From the NCBI GenBank assembly GCA_935421135.1, contig OW285187.1, positions 11,619,929 through 11,683,928 of the forward strand: a stretch of 64,000 nt of DNA. Reading direction: 5' to 3'. Source of the stretch: Bugulina stolonifera. Its lineage: Eukaryota > Bryozoa > Gymnolaemata > Cheilostomatida > Bugulidae. The notes below the pieces were generated by a model. The model searched no databases. It was not told the origin of the DNA and worked only from the letters and a program-made list of their open reading frames with translations. Positions 28,701 to 43,700 of this stretch are shown piece after piece (the first letter of the stretch is position 1; each line of letters opens with the position of its first letter). Made by a program: the position numbers and the translations under genes.

Positions 28701-31700
28701 AGGCAAACTAAATGGTCAAAATGCGCAAACAACCTCTCATGTAGCCGTGCATTTAGTTAAGACAGCAGGAAACTACCTTTCCTGGCAGAAGAACTCTTTG
28801 ATAAGCCATTGGTACCATTAACGTGCAGCATTTGAACGTGATTGGACCGCCTGCTGTACTTATTACCACTCATGCCCTGTATCTCCTCATTTATCTCCAG
28901 CATTATATCTTGATGGGTCTTTGGTGCCTCCTGAGTGGCTAGTGAGGAAGCAAGCAGTGTATGGTGACTGCTACTATCAGTAGGCTCAGAACCATGTGAT
29001 GAAGCTACGGGTGAAGGTAGGGGATAGTGCAGGGCATCCAATGCATCCGGCTCATAGTCTCCAACTATTTTACCACCATTAACATGTACTTTAGGTTTAA
29101 TATAGCGGGAGTTGAGGTTAGCTGTGGTTGACAGGGCCTTAAGTGGTTTAGTATTGGGTGTAGTCATGTATCTTTCATTCATGTGGGAATCAGATATTGG
29201 GTGAGTTACTTCATCTTTGAATGTAACAGTTGAATGCTTTCTCTGCTTCCCTCCTGTGTTAATAGAGACGCGAATCTAACGCAGCATGTTACAACACTAG
29301 TAGAGGCAGAACACACAGTATCAGAAGTGTTATGGCATCACAAAGCACACAATAGAGAAGAGCAAATGGGTGGTATTGCCACATTTACACCATGTGACAT
29401 CTAAGATTTTCAAGGTCAAGCAGTGATACAAATCATGATGTGTGAAAAGTGAGTGGCGATGTGTACAATATCAAATACAAACACAGCAAAGAATATACTG
29501 TAAGGATGCGATACATATTACACAGTGGAACTTGCTTAATTCAACCTTGGATTATTCAAAAACTTGGTTAGTTCAAACTGTTAGCCTTGGTCCCTGCTGA
29601 GCACCATATAAATGGCTTCAAATAATTCAAACTTACCATCTGTATTTCAAACTTCATGTGGCTTAGGCTCACACTATAATCAATGATAATACTATCACAG
29701 CCAGCATTAGTCACCTAATAATTGTTGCTAGTAGTTAGTAGTTATTAGTAGTTACTACTGCAGTATGTTTTTGCTCAAACTAAGCTGGGAAAACCCACTA
29801 ATTGCTTTACTGTTCCTTGGCTAAATTCGTTTTTATACTGTTGTCCTGTACATGTGATGCCTGTCATTATATAAAATAAGGGGATCAGATAACTCAAACT
29901 CGGCCTAATTCAAACCAATTATAGTGGTCCCTTGGAGTTTGAATTAAGCAAGTTCCACTGTATATTACGACACCAATTATACGATGTTCCGTGGAAAACA
30001 ACACAATATCAGGATCTTACAGTATATTCTTAAAAAACATAACCATCAATGCAATCCATCTTACCATTGCGAACATCTACAACAATTGAGGGAACCATGT
30101 GGTGAGAGCGAGCCTCATTTGCCATGTAAGGTGTGGAAACAGCACCATTCTGTCGATATCTGCAATAAGAGAGATAACACGCTCAATTCCTCAGATCATG
30201 ACGATACACTTGGTAATAGCCATGAGTCACTAGCTGACAGTAATTCGGAGTTGCCTTCATCTTTTATAATCAGTATAAAAACAGCCTATGCTTAATTTTT
30301 AAATGAGATAAAACTTGAAAGTAACTGGAAAAAAATGTTTGTATTTATTGTCAGTAAATTCTCATTTGGTTACTAGTTTTACTATTATTCATGACTGTTT
30401 TTCATCCTCGCAATAACACAAACGCCAAATAATGCTTCACACATGTGTGACATATAGCCCAAACTGAGAGGCATATTTTGTTATGCGTAAATAAAAACTA
30501 CCTGCTATTTAAGAGACTATTACGAGACATTCCCGGTAGATCAACTGTGGGTGGTCTCTCATTCAGCTTGCTATAGCTCTTTGGTCCACCATTTAGTAGC
30601 ACATGGTCACTGTGTCCATTGGTGAGAGGAGCGGCTGGCAGAGGGTCATCTACTGGGTAATCAGGAGGGGAGATTAGAGGAAATGAGTCATCATCTTCTG
30701 ACCTCTCCGAGGGTAAAGTATCTGGTTTAGGAACGATTCTCAAGCTGTCTCTAATAGAAGAGATACTGCTGCCTTGTCCTGATTGGAAGGAGAGCATAGA
30801 CTCAGATGTGTCAAAGGAAGGCTGTCTGTTGATATCTGGACGGTGGGGTCTGCAATATAAGAGAGAAAACCACATGACTCCAGACGAGAAATCCACTAAA
30901 GAAACGACACCTATACGAGCACAAGTCTAGAATTGTCTTCCCAGGCAGAACTGCTCGGTGTAGGTAAGATAATAAGGAAAGAATTTAGAATGATGTAGTA
31001 ATTTTGACATAGATCTAAAGCATTATAACCATTTAGTTACTGCTACTGCAGACTGCTACTATTACCGGTTTCTGGAATGCTTAGATGGCTTCAGTTTGCT
31101 GCTCCCTGTTTCTCCGACAGACACCAGAAATGGAGCAACATTGTGTGGAACACCAGGTGGCACTTCTATCTCACCAATCAGATCCAACACGTGATCCGAG
31201 CCGGCTACTTCGTAAATAGCATCGTTATCATGTAACTGAATTGTCCACCCATGTCTATTCTCAAATAGTCCACTGGTAAAGTCAAAACACTATCGTTGGT
31301 ATAAAACTTATAGCATACAGATAAGGCCGAGTGCGGGGCTATGTCACAAATATTTTTCTATTCACCGCAAACCAAAAATAATCTGACAACTTGGTAAATA
31401 TTAAATGGTGACTGGTTTGGGAGGGTAAACTATAAAGTTGATAGGTAAAGTATATTTATAATCATTGTGATAAGAGAAAACATTGTTTATAATGGCAACT
31501 AATCAGAGATATGGCTTGGATACATACTCCAATGAAAATAGATAAAACGTTTTAAAAGCACACATAGTTCCAATCCCCACCCATAGTCAACATTATGATA
31601 GTAATTATTATTAATTTTCTGAAAGACTGTGTTATGTACATGTATATTCATCCCAAGTACATATACAATTAGTGTACTAATTCTATTTTCTGATAGTAAA

Positions 31701-34700
31701 ATTATAACTATTCCGTAAATAAAAAATGCATGCTCCTATACTAAGTATATTTTATATTAGAAAACGAATTACCATGCACACAAGGCTAGTCTGGCACAAT
31801 CCTCCCCAGTAGACCAAGAGTCTATGTGGCAGTTGACTTCCTTGCCCCGTGGTAGTCGCACAGGAAGAGCTATCTTAGTCATCCTACGAGAAGCGTGCCA
31901 CTCCACCAGGGTCGGTGGATAGTAGCGAGGGGTAGGGTAGTCAGCAGAGTAACACCTTAGTAGCTTATGCTGACAGGCAATCTTGAATCCGTCAAATGCC
32001 TGATCAGAGACGAACCTGCCAACCATATACTAAAGTTACACCTAGCTGTTACAAATGAGTAGCATTATTTTTATTTTTGAGCCAATGTTTTTAGTATACA
32101 AAGTTAGAGTGGTATAACGCAGACTGGAGTGGGATGGGACTGATTTAGTGAGACATGTATCCTTATCGGAATAGGCTGATAGTCACTCTAATAGAAGCAC
32201 TTAGCAACCACTTGCCTACCAGTGAGAAGATAGGGTAAGGGTTACTGTTATATGCTTTACCAGCCAAAATAGTGATAAGCAGCCAAGTTCATAGCATTAA
32301 TAGACACTTTTATTACAGGATGGAGTAAATATAATATTTAAACAGCCATTCAAATTTCACGTTAATTGTGTTACATTTATATGTTGAAGGTTTAGTTTAG
32401 ACTACAATGTATTACATCTAACCTGCTTACTACATGTACAACAGGTAGCATAGCTAAGTAAAAAAAGTTGATCTATGTGTTCAGGGAAGGACAATTCCAA
32501 TTCTGCTATCACTGCAGAGTTTGAGTGATGATGTCATAAAATGCTGTTCATTAGATGGCGTAACTCACAAAGATGAAATGGCACAACATGATAGATTACA
32601 TTGCAAATTACCTTCTACTCTAGCAAGTATAGCCTCGAGACAATTTAAAATACGTGATGTCAAAATAGAGGGGAAATGCGGTGTCAGTATTATGACTTAC
32701 TTGAGCAGGTACTTGTATAGTACAGCACTAGGGGGCAGCACACTCAGACACATCGACATCAGGTGAGATATCTTTCTACGGCTCACATCTGACTGATGTT
32801 TGGCCCACATTTGTACACAAATCTGTTAAATAGTGTTACTAATATATAGCTGTTATCCTACTTACATACAGTATTAGCATCTAATAGTCATATTACAGCA
32901 GCAAAGCGGCATGTTCATCAAACATAATAAAATAATTATAATGTGTATTTTGTGAGTTAAACAAATAAACAATATTTATAAAAACTCTGTAATCCTCAAC
33001 CTCTTTATATAATCTCATGTTATACAATAGCAATCCAGTCAGTATTATAGTTGGTAGCCTGTGTTCCAACCCCTCCAACACAATAACTATGTTAATTTTT
33101 TAATGTAAAATCTTAGGTTAGGTGCCTGCTGCCACAAATGATCCACCAAATATCATAAAGAAACTTGAAATCCAAACAGATGTTTGCGAAATTCACTAAT
33201 TATTTATCTTCTACCATTTTTTCATATCAGTACAGACCACATAAAACAGCTCTGTAAGAGCAAAGGGTACATGTAGGTAGAGCGGTACTCCTATCATAAC
33301 CTGATGTGAGTGGTCATTTAGTCACATGAATCTATGTGTGAGATTCTAGTCCTTATTTACCTGTACAAACATTTCATCAGAAAGTGCTGGAGTGGACAGA
33401 ACCTGCTGTATAATATAGTTACCAAGTAACACTTCCCTCTGCTCGGACATGGTAGCGTCATACATGAATCTCAGCACCTACATCCAGTACAGTAATCACA
33501 ATATTATTATTATAAATACATCATGTATGTATGGAAACAGCGTGGAAATACAACATATACATGGAAACACAACTCATAATATTATGACAAAAATATGTTC
33601 AAATAATTCCATAAGAACTAGGAATCTTAGCCAATCATGACTTCGAAGGTATATTAAGCCTACCATATCAGATGATAGAAACATCACCAGTGTTGTAATA
33701 GCTTTTAAATTAATATTTCTAAGCCAGGTGATACACCAACCAAGATATCAGTAATAGGAAACTCGTCTGATATACATTGTACATGAGTATGTATGCATGT
33801 AGTTGTGATATATGATAGTGTAACATTTTAGTAATGTTATCGTGCATACCAAAATATACATGAATGCGCTAAATATGATTGTACGGTGATGTACGGTGTA
33901 TTACCGACTAACCAGTTTAAACAAGGATATGGCTTGCTTATATTCATGCTCCTTCGTCTTGATTAGGAATGGATGGCTGATTGGTTCACGTTTAGCAACA
34001 AACAGGTGCTGCTGGAAATGTGACTCGGAGAAGTTGGTGAAGACAAAGTTGTTGAGGTCGCGGGGAACCTTCAGTCCAAGGGTTTGAGTGAATATCTTAG
34101 TGGACAGAGGAGAGATTTGTTCATCAGAGTGCAAGGCTGGAAGACCTATAGGAAGTAGACAGCGTATTCCATTACATTGACATACACACTGAACACCGAC
34201 TAGTAGTGTAACCAGTGTAACACTGGGAACTCGCAGTAAAAAGTTTCCCCTATTTTATTTCACATTTATATGAACACCATAAATATTGAAATAAACTTGA
34301 GCATAAATTTTATTTTGAATGCTGTAACTTTATTCAATATTATATATGATATTAAAAATTATTTATAGCCGAAAGGTCTTTATGAGCTTTGGAGAATAAA
34401 CATGGGAGATCGTGGCATAGGAGTATTTTCTGCCAGATAACAACGAACACCCACAGAAGCTGCGTCAGCACAAGTTTAGCAAGTGTTTCGCTGTTATATT
34501 GGAGAGCAGAAAACACTCCACTGAAGCACTCTTACATTGTATTTGCTCACACATTTGTGGTATCATGACAATAGAAGCACATTAAAATGAAGGACATCTA
34601 AAATATGATTAGCTTTGAGCTAATGAGTAATAAGTAACTGCAGCCCTGATTGGACAGACTGGAGTCAGGTTAGATATAGAGCAGATAATGTAATGGTAAA

Positions 34701-37700
34701 AGCTGAGCAATGTGTTTATCACCGCTGACTTGTGTACAAACAGGGTGGATGAGAGGTTGTTCTCTGCCCCAGGTAGATAATGCAGGTCAGGAATTTAAAG
34801 TAAAATAACATAGTGGGTGGGCGTTCAATTAATGCCTTGTTTGGTAAAACACGATGCCTCTACAGTGTGTATATAATAATATGATGTAGAGTAGGTCAAG
34901 TCGCGTCTAGTGATAATACAAATTGATAGTAAAGTGAAGGCCGCAAAATGCATATAAAATTAAAAGAGTGAACAAAAACTAATAGAATGCTACATGTATC
35001 TCCACATATAGTCTCATGTAGGCGGTCTGATAGAATAATATTGTAGATTTGATTCGATGTCTACTAACACACTGCATAGAAAAATAAATATTATACAACA
35101 AAAGACTATGAAATACAATATTGTTAATGCACATGTTATCATACTGCAGATTCAACATCGTGTTTTAGTTTTTGAAACCTCAACATTACACACCTTGATG
35201 TAACATACGTCAACATACAATGTAAGTACATGTACCTACACAAAATAGCAACTAAACCAATTGTAAGTAGAAAATGTGTGGGATCACTTACTTACAATAC
35301 ATTATATTTTCACATTGGGCTAGACCAAGTGTGTGCTGACTATATAAAATTCGCAGCCTAGGGTTGAACAATTCGCACAATCCATAGTTACGGCATAAAA
35401 TATATCTAATAAGATAGTCAATATACATGTAATGCTATTGCCAACTAAATATGAGTACAGCTCACCGTTCTCCATATTGTAGAGGAAAGCAAGGTCTGTC
35501 GGGATCTCCAGACCTATGATGGTCTTCAGCTCTTGTCTGGTCAGCTCCTGCATAATGACAGCATACAATATATCTACTTAGAGAGACAGAGGTGTTATGG
35601 GAAGTACATGTTACACCTCCTACTAATAATCCAGTGTTACCATTCCAGTATCTAGCTGTATAATAAACCATGTGTACGCTTACAATACCTTATCACTGTG
35701 TTAACAACCTTCATATTATATCCTTATTTTAACATTATCAAAGTGTTTACACAAGGTATAATATCCCTCCTATACACTCAAAATAACAATATTACACTTT
35801 TAGTCTTCCTTAAGGAACATTCCTTAACCCACTCGTCAGCCATCTTTAATCTTCAGCAACCTTGAACATAGCATTAGTGTATTACATTCAGCATATCTCA
35901 TGGACCTAATGTTATACATTCATATAGTACGGCAAAAGAATGTATGTAAAGCAAAACAGATTTGCATGCACAATGTCATTACTATAAGTACATGCTAGCC
36001 TCAGATCCACATATCTATTATCTATCTCCTTCCCCTGGTTATTCTCACAACACACTAGCTGTCCAATCCAATGCTCACCAGAAAAACAATATTATGTTCC
36101 AAAGTAAAAAGTGCTTTGGTTTCAGAGTTTAAGCTGAGAAGTCCACTTCGAGTAATGACAACATTTCAAATGTTTGTGAAGCTAAGAATAATATATTACG
36201 TATAATTACATTTGTACATGTACATGTACATACAGGTACATGTATATACATGTATAAAGTACATGCACATGTACTGTATATAATATAATATAGTTACATC
36301 ACTAATAATATAATACAAGTGATGCAGAATGCATAACTCACGATCATAAAATGGACAATTTTGAACAAATCACTTTAAACATACCATCAACGTCTCACAG
36401 CGGTTTACTATAAAGTAGAACAATTACCTGTAACATTATGATTAGTCAAGTTTTACCTGCGTATGCATGGTACACTCCTAACAGTGATGTAGGATTCAAC
36501 TTAGTACATGTTCACTGTACACATGAATGGGAGAAAGAGCAATGTGCTAACACATTATATTCTAGTATTTAGTACAATTCATTGACTTTATACAATGAAC
36601 TTATTCAGAATTTGTAACATGATGATCACGATGAAAAACAAACATTAGAAGGGAATTTTGTTGCATTCTCTCTACTTCACATGTATTAATACCACAATCA
36701 CACTTTTTAATGTACAACAGCGAATGTTTACTTGCTTCTCACACTTGTGTGATTGTCTATACATACACATACATATACACATACAGTGGAACTTGCTTAA
36801 TTCAGCCTCGAATAATTCAAAAACTTGGTTAGTTCAAACTATTAGCCTTGGTCCATGCAGAGCACTATAATATAATGACTTCAATTAGGTGAAATGATCT
36901 TACAATTCAAACTCAGGCCTAATTCGAACCAATTATGACGGTTCCTTGGAGTTTGAATTAAGCAAGTTTCACTGTATATACATGTACAGAGACGTGTATT
37001 TGCATTGAGCCCACCTAATACACATTATTGGTACACACACGCACTGTATCACACACTGTTGTTTATGACTCACACCTATATACTAGGAATCTATGGGGTA
37101 GAATCCACCAGAGAGTTGGGATACCTATTCCTATGAAGAACTGTGATATTCTGATTAGTCTTGCTCTTACATAATTATCATCATTTCAAAGGTAAGATGT
37201 GATACTGTATTACACATGCCTTTCTAACATCTGCCTGTGCCCATCTCTCATTCCTTTCAATAGTTAGCTGCTGTTTATGACTGACAAAGTGCCTACGCTG
37301 CCATCGACATCTCAGATTTGCTTGGCAGCGGCTAATGTTAAGTCTGAAGCGCTGATACCTCAATCTACAAGACGATAGAACAGTGAGTAGGTAGAGATTA
37401 GATGCAACATTATACACAGGAGTCATTTCCACTTACTCCTTTTTCTATTGGTTTCATATGGTAGACTGACTGTGAATTGATTACAGCGTATCATAAATGG
37501 TAAATGTAACACACCTCATGTCGTTAAACAGAGAGACATGTACATCAAAGGTAAGGTGAAGCATATGCATAGTTATATAGAATACATTTGATTGGTCACA
37601 CAGAATATAAACTTTATATAATCTATATACACATCCACATAACACTGTAGGTGATCAAATTACTATTTTTTATGCAATATCTGCTATGTGTATGTTACAC

Positions 37701-40700
37701 AATGTATTTCATGCTGTGCAAGTAACATGATTGTGTTTCTCATCAAAACGCATGTAAGTAACAGATCTGCCTTGACACCGATCTTTGTATGTTCACTGGC
37801 CTTAGAGTACACCAAAGAGTTTTCAAGCTAACTAGAAAGATGGTTGGTTTTGCTAATAGAATTTGACATCAGTTTTAAAATTACTATAGTAACTAAGTGC
37901 ATCAATGCTCCAACCGGGAGAAATTTTGGGAGAGGACAACTTCAATTTAGGATTAATAGCTTATGAGTGCCCATGTTATAGTCCATGTGGTGATACAACA
38001 CCTGTGGTGCTACAATACCTGTGGTGCTACAATACCTGTGGTGCTACAATACTTGTGGTGCTACCATACTTGTGGTGCTACAATACCTGTGGTGCTAAGA
38101 CACCTGTGGTGATACAATACCTGTAGTGCTACAATACCTGTGGTGATACAATACCTGTGGTGATACAATACCTGTGGTAATACAATATTTGTAGTACTAC
38201 AATACCTGTGGTGCTACAATACTTGTGGTGCTACAATACCTGTGGTGCTACAATACCTGTGGTGCTACAATACCTGTGGTGCTACAATACTTGTGGTGCT
38301 ACAGTACCTGTGGTGCTAAAACACCTGTGGTGATACAATACCTGTAGTGCTACAATACCTGTGGTGATACAATACCTGTGGTGATACAATACCTGTGGTA
38401 ATACAATATTTGTAGTACTACAATACTTGTGGTGCTACAATATTTGTAGTACTACAATACCTGTGGTGCTACAATACTTGTGGTGCTACAATACCTGTGG
38501 TGCTACAATACCTGTAGTACTACAATACCTGTGGTGCTACAATACCTTTGGTGCTACAATGCTTGTGATGCTACAACACCTGTGGTGCTACAATACCTGT
38601 GGTAGTAAGCTCTCCAAAATGCTTGAATTCGAATGGCAGCCGACTTGCGTTTAAGGAATCGTCTTCTCAACAGCAATGATTTTACTTTATCCTCTATCAC
38701 TCTGACTGCATTGAGAACAACCTACAATATACTTGTATACAAATAGCTGGTATACAGCTACATGTATGGTATGATCACATGTATGTGTAGGTATCATATA
38801 AAACAAGTAGACAGCACATTATTCCCTTACATGAATATTTAAATATGGTACTTACTTATATATCATGGTACAACCTACATGTAAGTTATATATAGTATAT
38901 AACATAAGTTACCAACGTATTATAACGTACAAACCTATCATTGAATGACAATACACAGTAGATTATTTTATGGTGCTAGAGTGCATAATGCAACACTAAG
39001 GCATACATATCAAAAGAACAAGGCAGCAGTAAACAGCATAACTAGAATAGTGTACACATACATCTAGTCTCCTTTGTTCTACATGCTGATGGAATGCTTC
39101 TCTCAAAAAGAGTTTAGTTTTCCCCATCTGGTAATCTTCTCCAGGAGTTGCATCAAACTCCTCTTCCAGCACTCTGTTACAGAACTCCTTTGCTTCCACA
39201 TCATCTCCTGCTTCACTTCTATACAAGTATTCATATCTGCAAGGAAAGATGAGATAGTCATATATGTAGGTAAGCAGGGCACAGATAAACTATTGTACAT
39301 AATTTGAAGTTGTCCACTCCTAAATAGGAGAGGATAACTTTAATGTATAAGATACTGCCAGCCTTTTCTATATGATTTAAAGCAGTGTACTAAAAACTGT
39401 TACAGATAATATTACATTACAATGCATATGTATATTAAATGGCATGATTCTAGAGTGATTAGCCCTAGGCCCTGCAATCAATCGCAGAACTAAAAACTCA
39501 GCCTTGTTCACAGGCCAACTTGCACATGTATATTGTGTAGTTGTAGAACAAATTCATCTGGAATTCATTTTGCAACTTAATGCATTATTATGCAATGTAG
39601 GAATTATGGGTATTACATAGATCAAAATTAAAAAGTATTAACTAAATAACATTATGTACTGTAAGCCTATACCCACTTCCCAGAAGAATCTAATATCTAG
39701 AAATAAGAGCATTGACTGATACCTGTCGAGGAAGTACTCGCATGTCATGTGACATTGGTACCCGGTGGCTCTGATTTTAGATGCTTCCAACATGCCGGTA
39801 CACTTTATCTGGTGTAGCATTGTCTCAGTGTCAAATACCATGGCTGATTTACTGGTGTTAGGCTTAAGACATCTGACAAACCACAGCTTGCATCTATAGC
39901 ACACCACGATACATGAACAACATAAGTATTGTGTACATGTATATAAATTGACGTCTTAACATGTATGTAATTGATGAGATATACATGAATGTATATGTAC
40001 ATATATCACACATACATGTACATGTATTATATATACAGTGTATATAATATATAATGTTTGTTTATTATACATGTAATATATATATAATAATATAATTGCT
40101 GTAATGTGTAGGTACATAAGACAGGGTTTATTATTGACAGATGCTTTCATTATAACATGGTCTGTCCAATAGACCTACAACTTCCTATTCTCAATACAAA
40201 GGAGAAGACAATTCCATAATATGTGGTTGGTTATGATACTGAACAAGAGAACACAACTCCAACTTAAGAATATGTTTAGTTGATACAGCGTATACATTAT
40301 TACACTAGATGTAGCAAACACAGTCATGTTATGATAACTGAAAGCTGAGGTTAGTGAAATACACAACCAATCAGATATAGCAGTACTGATGTTATATGAT
40401 CAATTGACAACACACCAACCTCTGAATCTTCTCCATCAGAGTGGAGAGTGAACCCTGGAAACTAGCAGCTACTGTAGGGGTCCTTGGCTTTAGTGTAGTT
40501 ACTCTACCAGTTATATTATTAAGGTGTCTGACAGATGTGTACTCTTTATGGTCAGTAAACACTTCACACACTATCTGTATGGCAAACAACACATACTTAG
40601 TGTAGTCCTACTACAATGTATTTCAAATATATACAGTATACTGTATGGTACACCCATGAATAAGTACAATCATAGTACATATATATACAACACACTGTAT

Positions 40701-43700
40701 ATTACATGCACATCCATGAATAACCAAGAAGCATCAAAATAAAGTTCTAGCTAAATAAAAGTAACACTTAATTATAATATTTACTCGTATGTTAGGGGGT
40801 TTCACCACTTTTATATGTTTTTATATGATGTTACTTTCTACCAAATATATAACTACACTCATCACCTGGTTTTGACTTGAGCACAAAAGATTGACTATGT
40901 CTGCCCGTAGCACATCCTTGTTCTTCTCAATGAACCTCGTAACATTGTAGGTGACCTCCCCAGCATAGTGCTTAACACCAAATTCTAGTTTTGCAGTTTT
41001 GGACATAAAAAACAATTCGTTCTCTTTATGAGCAAAGTGTAACTTGTCAAGAAATGCCTGATCAGTGCCCTGTGAATATACAGAATAAGTATAATATCTG
41101 ATATATATACAATGTACATGTCCATGTCCATGACAATAATGTAGAGAAAACACCAAATGATCATCCATAAGTGTGATTAATCGTTACATTCAATAACTGA
41201 ATACATATAAAGATTATAGCATATTGAGCGAATTTGATGCCAGGGAATTGCCTAAGCTTGTTGGCTTATCAAACTATCAGGCTCTTCTTTGCAGAAGTTC
41301 TGGAGCGATTCGTTCACAAAAAATTAGCTAATATATTCATGTAACTTGGCTTGGTTTTGGCACAAATTGTACATTGGCCGATAATGCTGCTGTGGTTTCA
41401 CCCCTGCAGTGAGTACAAACTGCTACCATAATGATTTGTACACTGCTAAATCACCCAATGCTACATGTACATTCACCCAGTGTGTCTAGCATAGCCACAT
41501 CATTGAATACTGCTCCTCAAAATGCTCCCAATGCAATGACCTACATCTAACATGTTCCCACCTGTAATTCTATTAAGTTCATACCTTGGGAAACTGAGCC
41601 TCATCGTCTAACATCCTGAGTATTCCATAAGGCCTAAGAGAAAACAACTCCACTACTTGTGCATTGTTTTCATAATCTAACGCAGTCCAGTCAATGCCTT
41701 CTCGTTCATACAGATCTTGCTCTGCCTCAAATACTGCTTTGTTGAACAGGTGCTGCAGTTGTTCATTGGCATAGTTTATGCACAGCTGTTCAAAGCTGTT
41801 CAGCCGGAAGTTCTACAGATAAAAATCGAGTTCATAACATCACTGTATGAGCAAGTGACCTGATGGAACACCCTCTATGTAAGCACACAATTGAAGTTGT
41901 CTGCTCCTACACTTAGAGTCGGACAATGTACATATTCCAGGTATTCCAAGTTATCATAGTGACATGCAATATACAATTCTAAATTATAATGTGTTTCATT
42001 TACTAAAATTAGGTTTAGATCAAGCGATAAAGAGCTCTTACATCTACAACTCCACGTAATAGACATACAGTAAACGAAGTCTAACCTCACCTCAAATCCA
42101 AAGATGTCTAGAAGTGCAATAGATTTGTGCTGATGTAGAGTTGGATTAATAGCTTTGTTAACTCTGTGAACAAGCCATGTGAAGAGCTGGGAGTAGAGAG
42201 CTCTGGCTAAGGCATCACGAGTATCTACTGCACTCTCATTGGATAACGGCATAGATACTGTCTCCCCTCGTATAACCTGACAATTTATAATGTTACCATG
42301 GTAACGGTGTAAGTAACAATCATCTATTCGTGACAACATTCTTCACATACAATACAACATGTGCTCGAGGATACAGAGCATGTGGTGGGAAATCAAGTTG
42401 CGAAGAGTTGAAATGGATATTCTATTATTAAATATTTCTAGTAAAAGTATGAATTGACACACAAAATGACAACTAGAAGAAATAGAAGGCACTAAGTATC
42501 ATTAGGTGTATTGGTGCAAATAGTGATACTACTCCTAATGAAACCATGTAATGTTGTCTGTGTGTAATTATATATGTACAATGTACAATGTATATGTATA
42601 GCACACTCAATAGTGTATATAACTGTATAATATATACAAGTCATGTATTGTGGATATAATATATACATGTACGTACCATTTTCCTAGAGGTTAGCAGGGG
42701 TATCAGTTTAGCAGAGTCAATCTGAAGGTTTGTAGATATAGTGGAGATAATTCCCATGTTTTCAATTACAGCAGCATTTTTGTGCTATATTAATGGAGTA
42801 TAATGTACAATAATGATTAACTTTGAACTATTATGACATTGTTATACATCTACATGTACATGTACATGTAGCTCATATACAATTGTAAACACAATCATGA
42901 ACATCATAAGCTAATATACTTACTACAACTCAAAGTTGGCCCTTGTTGGGAAAACAAACTGGGAGAGGACAACTTCAACTTAAAATCAAAACTGCAGGAG
43001 TGCCTTTGGTTATAACTACCATTGATTATACGTGTATATTGTGGAGTCATTGGCCATCGCATACAAGTCATATAGCACAGTCACAGTGGACATGCAGTTA
43101 GTAACAAATACAGTGTAACATGTACTGTCAGGTGTAGAGTTACTATTTACACCATGGACATACCTGCAGTGTTTGACTGTACTCGATATTGCCGATGTGA
43201 AGTACGGAGGACAAAATCTCAAATATGCTGGATTTGTTTTCATCTGAGAAATTCAACACGTCTAGAGATCTCAAGGTTCTTTGAAAGTCATCAGAGTCAG
43301 ATTTCCCGTCTATTCTCCAGTCATATGCCTTTAAAATACAATTAATATTTACTTGCGACTACACAACGAATAGAACAATAGAAGACATATAGCCTAAGAT
43401 TGCATAGAACTAGCTAAATCTCAGTAAAAACTTAGAAATAACCTACATGTAGGTGTCAAACTTCTAAAAAATATGAATGGAATAAAGGACAATGTCTATG
43501 TTCAAAATAGACAGGTAATAAAAATCCATATTATTAAGTCACATTATTGAAGAGGTATGATATGACGGCAACCTTATACACGCACCCTGCTCAGGTATCT
43601 GTACTCGTGTGGTTCCCCCAACCTCAGCCTGTTCAGTGTGTCACTGGGTAGACCAGACAGGAGCTCATAGAATATGTGGAAGTTACGTTCACCGTAATGT

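Noticed and set aside
37905..38654. Plus-strand frames with repeating CYNTCGAT
   Set aside because: Translation of the 17-bp minisatellite on the strand opposite to the myosin.
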